The notes under the pieces: generated by a model | Told to the model about the DNA's origin: nothing | The model's database searches: none | The model's input: only the letters and a program-made list of their open reading frames with translations | Origin: Gammaproteobacteria bacterium | GTDB lineage: Bacteria; Pseudomonadota; Gammaproteobacteria; UBA5335; SLRW01 | Reading direction: 5' to 3' | Assembly: GCA_007134115.1 (NCBI GenBank) | Contig: SLLK01000194.1 | Location: 1 to 7,886 of the forward strand | DNA: 7,886 bases | Program-made: the position numbers and the translations under genes | Shown: positions 6,328-7,886 of the stretch, piece after piece | Position numbering within the stretch: position 1 is the first letter of the stretch | Layout of the letters: each line of letters opens with the position of its first letter

Positions 6328-6891
6328 ATGGCTGATGCTGCCCGCGCAACCGCCCTGTTTCGCCGCTTCGACGCCGCCGAGCTCAAATGGTGCCGCACCT
6401 TCAACCGTTTCGGACAACGCCCGCTGGTACAGCCGTTTTTCCGTCTCGTCAGCCGCCTCGGTGACGGCGTGCTGTGGTACACCGTGATGCTGTGCCTGCC
6501 GCTGGCCAACGGCAGCGCCGGTGTCACCGCGGCCGTACACATGTTACTCAGCGCCGCTGTGGGCACGCTGATCTACAAACTCCTCAAACACCGCCTGGTG
6601 CGTCGCCGCCCGTTCGTCGCGTACACCCGCGTCATTCACTGCGGCATCGCCCCGCTTGACGAATTCAGCTTCCCCTCCGGGCACACCCTGCACGCGGCGT
6701 GCTTTACCGCGCTGGCTTTTTTCTACTTCCCGGCGCTGGGGCTGGCCTTGTTGCCCTTCGCACTGCTGGTCGCCTGCTCGCGCGTGGTGCTGGGGCTGCA
6801 CTACCCCACCGACGTGCTGGTGGGCGCTGCGCTGGGATTGAGCATCGCCGGCGCCGGTATCGTGCTGGTGCCTGGCGCGGGCGGACTCTGA
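6328..6891 (+). CDS. PAP2-family membrane phosphatase (phosphatidic acid / undecaprenyl-PP phosphatase type)
   Basis: A 187-residue integral membrane protein with the complete lipid-phosphatase signature: motif 1 KHRLVRRRP (KX6RP), motif 2 FPSGHT with the PSGH core, and motif 3 SRVVLGLHYPTD (SRX5HX3D). The motif-2 and motif-3 histidines, the general acid and the nucleophile in this family, are both present. Hydrophobic segments flank the motifs: GVLWYTVMLCLPLA, AVHMLLSAAVGTLIYKLL, HAACFTALAFFYF, LGLALLPFALLVA and VGAALGLSIAGAGIVLV. Family members remove phosphate from phosphatidic acid, phosphatidylglycerol phosphate or undecaprenyl pyrophosphate at the outer face of the inner membrane; the substrate cannot be told from sequence. 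GGAG (6314-6317) lies 10 nt before the ATG. It is a single-gene unit divergent from mrcB. The Pho-box-like repeats upstream suggest induction by phosphate shortage. Confidence 0.93.
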   Translation: MADAARATALFRRFDAAELKWCRTFNRFGQRPLVQPFFRLVSRLGDGVLWYTVMLCLPLANGSAGVTAAVHMLLSAAVGTLIYKLLKHRLVRRRPFVAYTRVIHCGIAPLDEFSFPSGHTLHAACFTALAFFYFPALGLALLPFALLVACSRVVLGLHYPTDVLVGAALGLSIAGAGIVLVPGAGGL

Positions 6892-6929
6892 GTTCCGGCG
6901 ACCGGTTGCGCCGCGCGTGCGGTGTATGT

Positions 6930-7133
6930 TCACACCGGCAGGGCCGCAGTCATGATCCTTTGCTCCAGCGTCTGGCGCTCCAGTTCGTACTCACCGATCA
7001 GCACCAGGCGATTGTCTGTCAGGCCCGGTTGGGGCGCGAGATTGACCTCCCCGACCGTGGCATCAAAGCGCACCCGCGGCGCAAACACCAGCCGCTGGCT
7101 GCGCATTGGCTGCCCGTGGTGATGCGCATGCCC
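6930..7133 (-). pseudogene. C-terminal fragment of a CobW/YjiA-type (COG0523) GTPase
   Basis: From a His-rich start GHAHHHG (7133-7113) the minus-strand frame reads PMRSQRLVFAP, then LTDNRLVLIGEYELERQTLE and RIMTAALPV before a TGA at 6932-6930. RLVLIG followed by a helix with L..L..R and a short tail is how CobW C-terminal domains end (compare LVFIG then alternating Leu/Ala), and a His-rich linker before that domain is common in these zinc-related GTPases. No GTPase domain precedes it: a TGA stops the frame at 7190-7188, and the opposite strand to the right holds a hydrolase remnant. I read it as a decayed 3' end. The family call rests on pattern resemblance only; it may be a chance open frame. 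Confidence 0.42.
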
Positions 7134-7263
7134 GGCTTCGCTGCCGCCGCTCCCCGCCGCGCCCCACACCGAGCTCGACGGCGTGGGTCATTTCCTGCCC
7201 ATGGAGGACCCTGAGCGGGTCGCTGCGGCAATCCGCGGATTTGCGCGGCAGCCAGCCGGCTGA
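7123..7263 (+). pseudogene. C-terminal fragment of an alpha/beta hydrolase
   Basis: The plus-strand frame reads LPAAPHTELDGVGHFLPMED, then PERVAAAIRGFARQPAG and a TGA (7261-7263). GVGHFLPMEDPERV is the hallmark last block of alpha/beta hydrolases: the catalytic His, then a helix with P-E-x-V and a final I-x-x-F. A TGA at 7120-7122 closes the frame to the left, and the nucleophile elbow, oxyanion hole and acid are missing, so about the last 45 residues of a roughly 270-residue enzyme remain. No start or ribosome site is seen. It abuts the CobW-like fragment on the other strand and ends 12 bp before the convergent hydrolase gene. It is not a copy of that gene, whose end reads DHFLHMAAPAKFN. Confidence 0.6.
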
Positions 7264-7275
7264 CCGGATTCAGCG

Positions 7276-7830
7276 TCAGCCCCCGTCCAGCTCGGCGATC
7301 ACCCGTTCAAGTTCGGCATTGAACTTCGCCGGTGCAGCCATGTGCAGGAAATGGTCCTTGCCTTCCACGATAATCGCCTCAAACCCCGGCGAAAGTGCGC
7401 GCAGGGCTTCCGTATCCGTCGGCCACAAGTCCGCGTTGATGGCGACGAGGGGCACCTCCACGGCCTCAAGCACCCGTGCCAAATCACCCGTCATATAGTC
7501 ACGGAACAATGAACGCATGGCGTCAACCGCGACCGCCGGTGGCGCAGCACTCATATCGTCGATCACCCATTCACGCAAGCGGGCGTTGGTCTCATCCACA
7601 AACATACCGTCGACAAAAGCCGCAGCCGCCACACGGAAGTCTGCCTGCAGCGGTGCAAGAAACTCGTCGAGACCCGCCTCATCGATATCCATGGAGAGCT
7701 GCTGAAAGGTATCGACCCCGACAACACCGATCACCCGCTCCGGCATCTTCATTGCCGCGTGCAGGCTCACCGGCCCGCCCATGGAATGGCCGATCAGGAT
7801 GGCCTGCTCCACACCGGCGGCCTCAACCAC
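7276..7830 (-). CDS. alpha/beta hydrolase, 5' part interrupted or missing (probable pseudogene)
   Basis: The 184 residues form the C-terminal two thirds of an alpha/beta-fold hydrolase. They have the nucleophile elbow ILIGHSMGGP (Ser16 in this numbering), then MPERVIGVVGVDTF, a cap region (about 45-118), a strand VPLVAINADLWPTD carrying the likely acid, and KDHFLHMAAPAKFN with the catalytic His160. Family members have roughly 90 residues before the nucleophile, including an HG oxyanion motif; here only 15 remain. The nominal GTG (7828-7830) is probably just a valine codon (RPVVEAAG). In the same frame a TGA lies at 7852-7854, preceded by TVIARETAAF, which resembles the segment expected there. 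The gene is thus either broken by an indel or substitution near 7840-7856 or affected by a sequence error, and its start lies beyond the window. Substrate unknown. It converges on the plus-strand hydrolase fragment. Confidence 0.7.
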   Translation of the reverse strand: MVEAAGVEQAILIGHSMGGPVSLHAAMKMPERVIGVVGVDTFQQLSMDIDEAGLDEFLAPLQADFRVAAAAFVDGMFVDETNARLREWVIDDMSAAPPAVAVDAMRSLFRDYMTGDLARVLEAVEVPLVAINADLWPTDTEALRALSPGFEAIIVEGKDHFLHMAAPAKFNAELERVIAELDGG

Positions 7831-7886
7831 CGGGCGGACAAGTCGGCCGGGTCAGAACGCTGCGGTCTCGCGCGCGATCACGGTGC

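Noticed and set aside
6699..7214. Plus-strand frame overlapping the PAP2 3' end
   Set aside because: Out-of-frame shadow of PAP2 running on into the eroded region, with no motifs.
1..7886. CRISPR arrays, tRNA/rRNA genes, insertion sequences, prophage or defence genes
   Set aside because: No spaced repeat array, no tRNA cloverleaf, and no transposase or integrase motif seen on either strand.

Overview
The window is GC-rich, densely coding DNA that looks like a gammaproteobacterial chromosome. The main evidence is a full-length bifunctional PBP1B with its UB2H domain, followed at once by a small TPR lipoprotein of the kind that sits beside PBP1B in Pseudomonas-like bacteria that use LpoP. A YoaA/DinG-type iron-sulfur helicase overlapping tsaB fits the same group. 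I cannot name a genus.

Left two thirds (143-5641, all minus strand, read right to left): mrcB (PBP1B), a TPR lipoprotein (LpoP-like), a yoaA-like XPD-family helicase and tsaB form one probable operon. Gaps are about 100 bp and 63 bp, then there is a 4-bp ATGA overlap. The first two genes form a peptidoglycan synthase and its probable outer-membrane activator. The last two serve DNA repair and tRNA t6A37 modification. A weak short-stem terminator lies just past tsaB. Positions 1-142 otherwise hold only an inverted repeat (40-60) and no gene I can support.

Middle (5642-6327, no protein gene): this is the most interesting part. It has a full-consensus sigma-54 promoter (5829-5845), a cluster of GTGCA/TGCAC arms about 110 bp upstream of the predicted start, and then about 165 nt with two hairpins, a pyrimidine-rich single-stranded stretch and a perfect-stem intrinsic terminator (5989-6020). 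I read this as a sigma-54-dependent small RNA. Seven bases further on, a second strong terminator (6027-6065) points the opposite way although no minus-strand gene lies upstream of it, which suggests a second, convergent RNA. Four heptamers at exact 11-bp spacing (6210-6249), resembling tandem Pho boxes, precede the PAP2 gene.

Right end (6328-7886): an intact PAP2-family membrane phosphatase on the plus strand is followed by an eroded stretch. This holds a probable CobW-type C-terminal fragment (minus), an alpha/beta-hydrolase C-terminal fragment (plus) abutting it back to back, and a second alpha/beta hydrolase (minus) whose 5' part is interrupted by an in-frame TGA and runs out of the window. 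The layout looks like a deletion scar plus gene decay.
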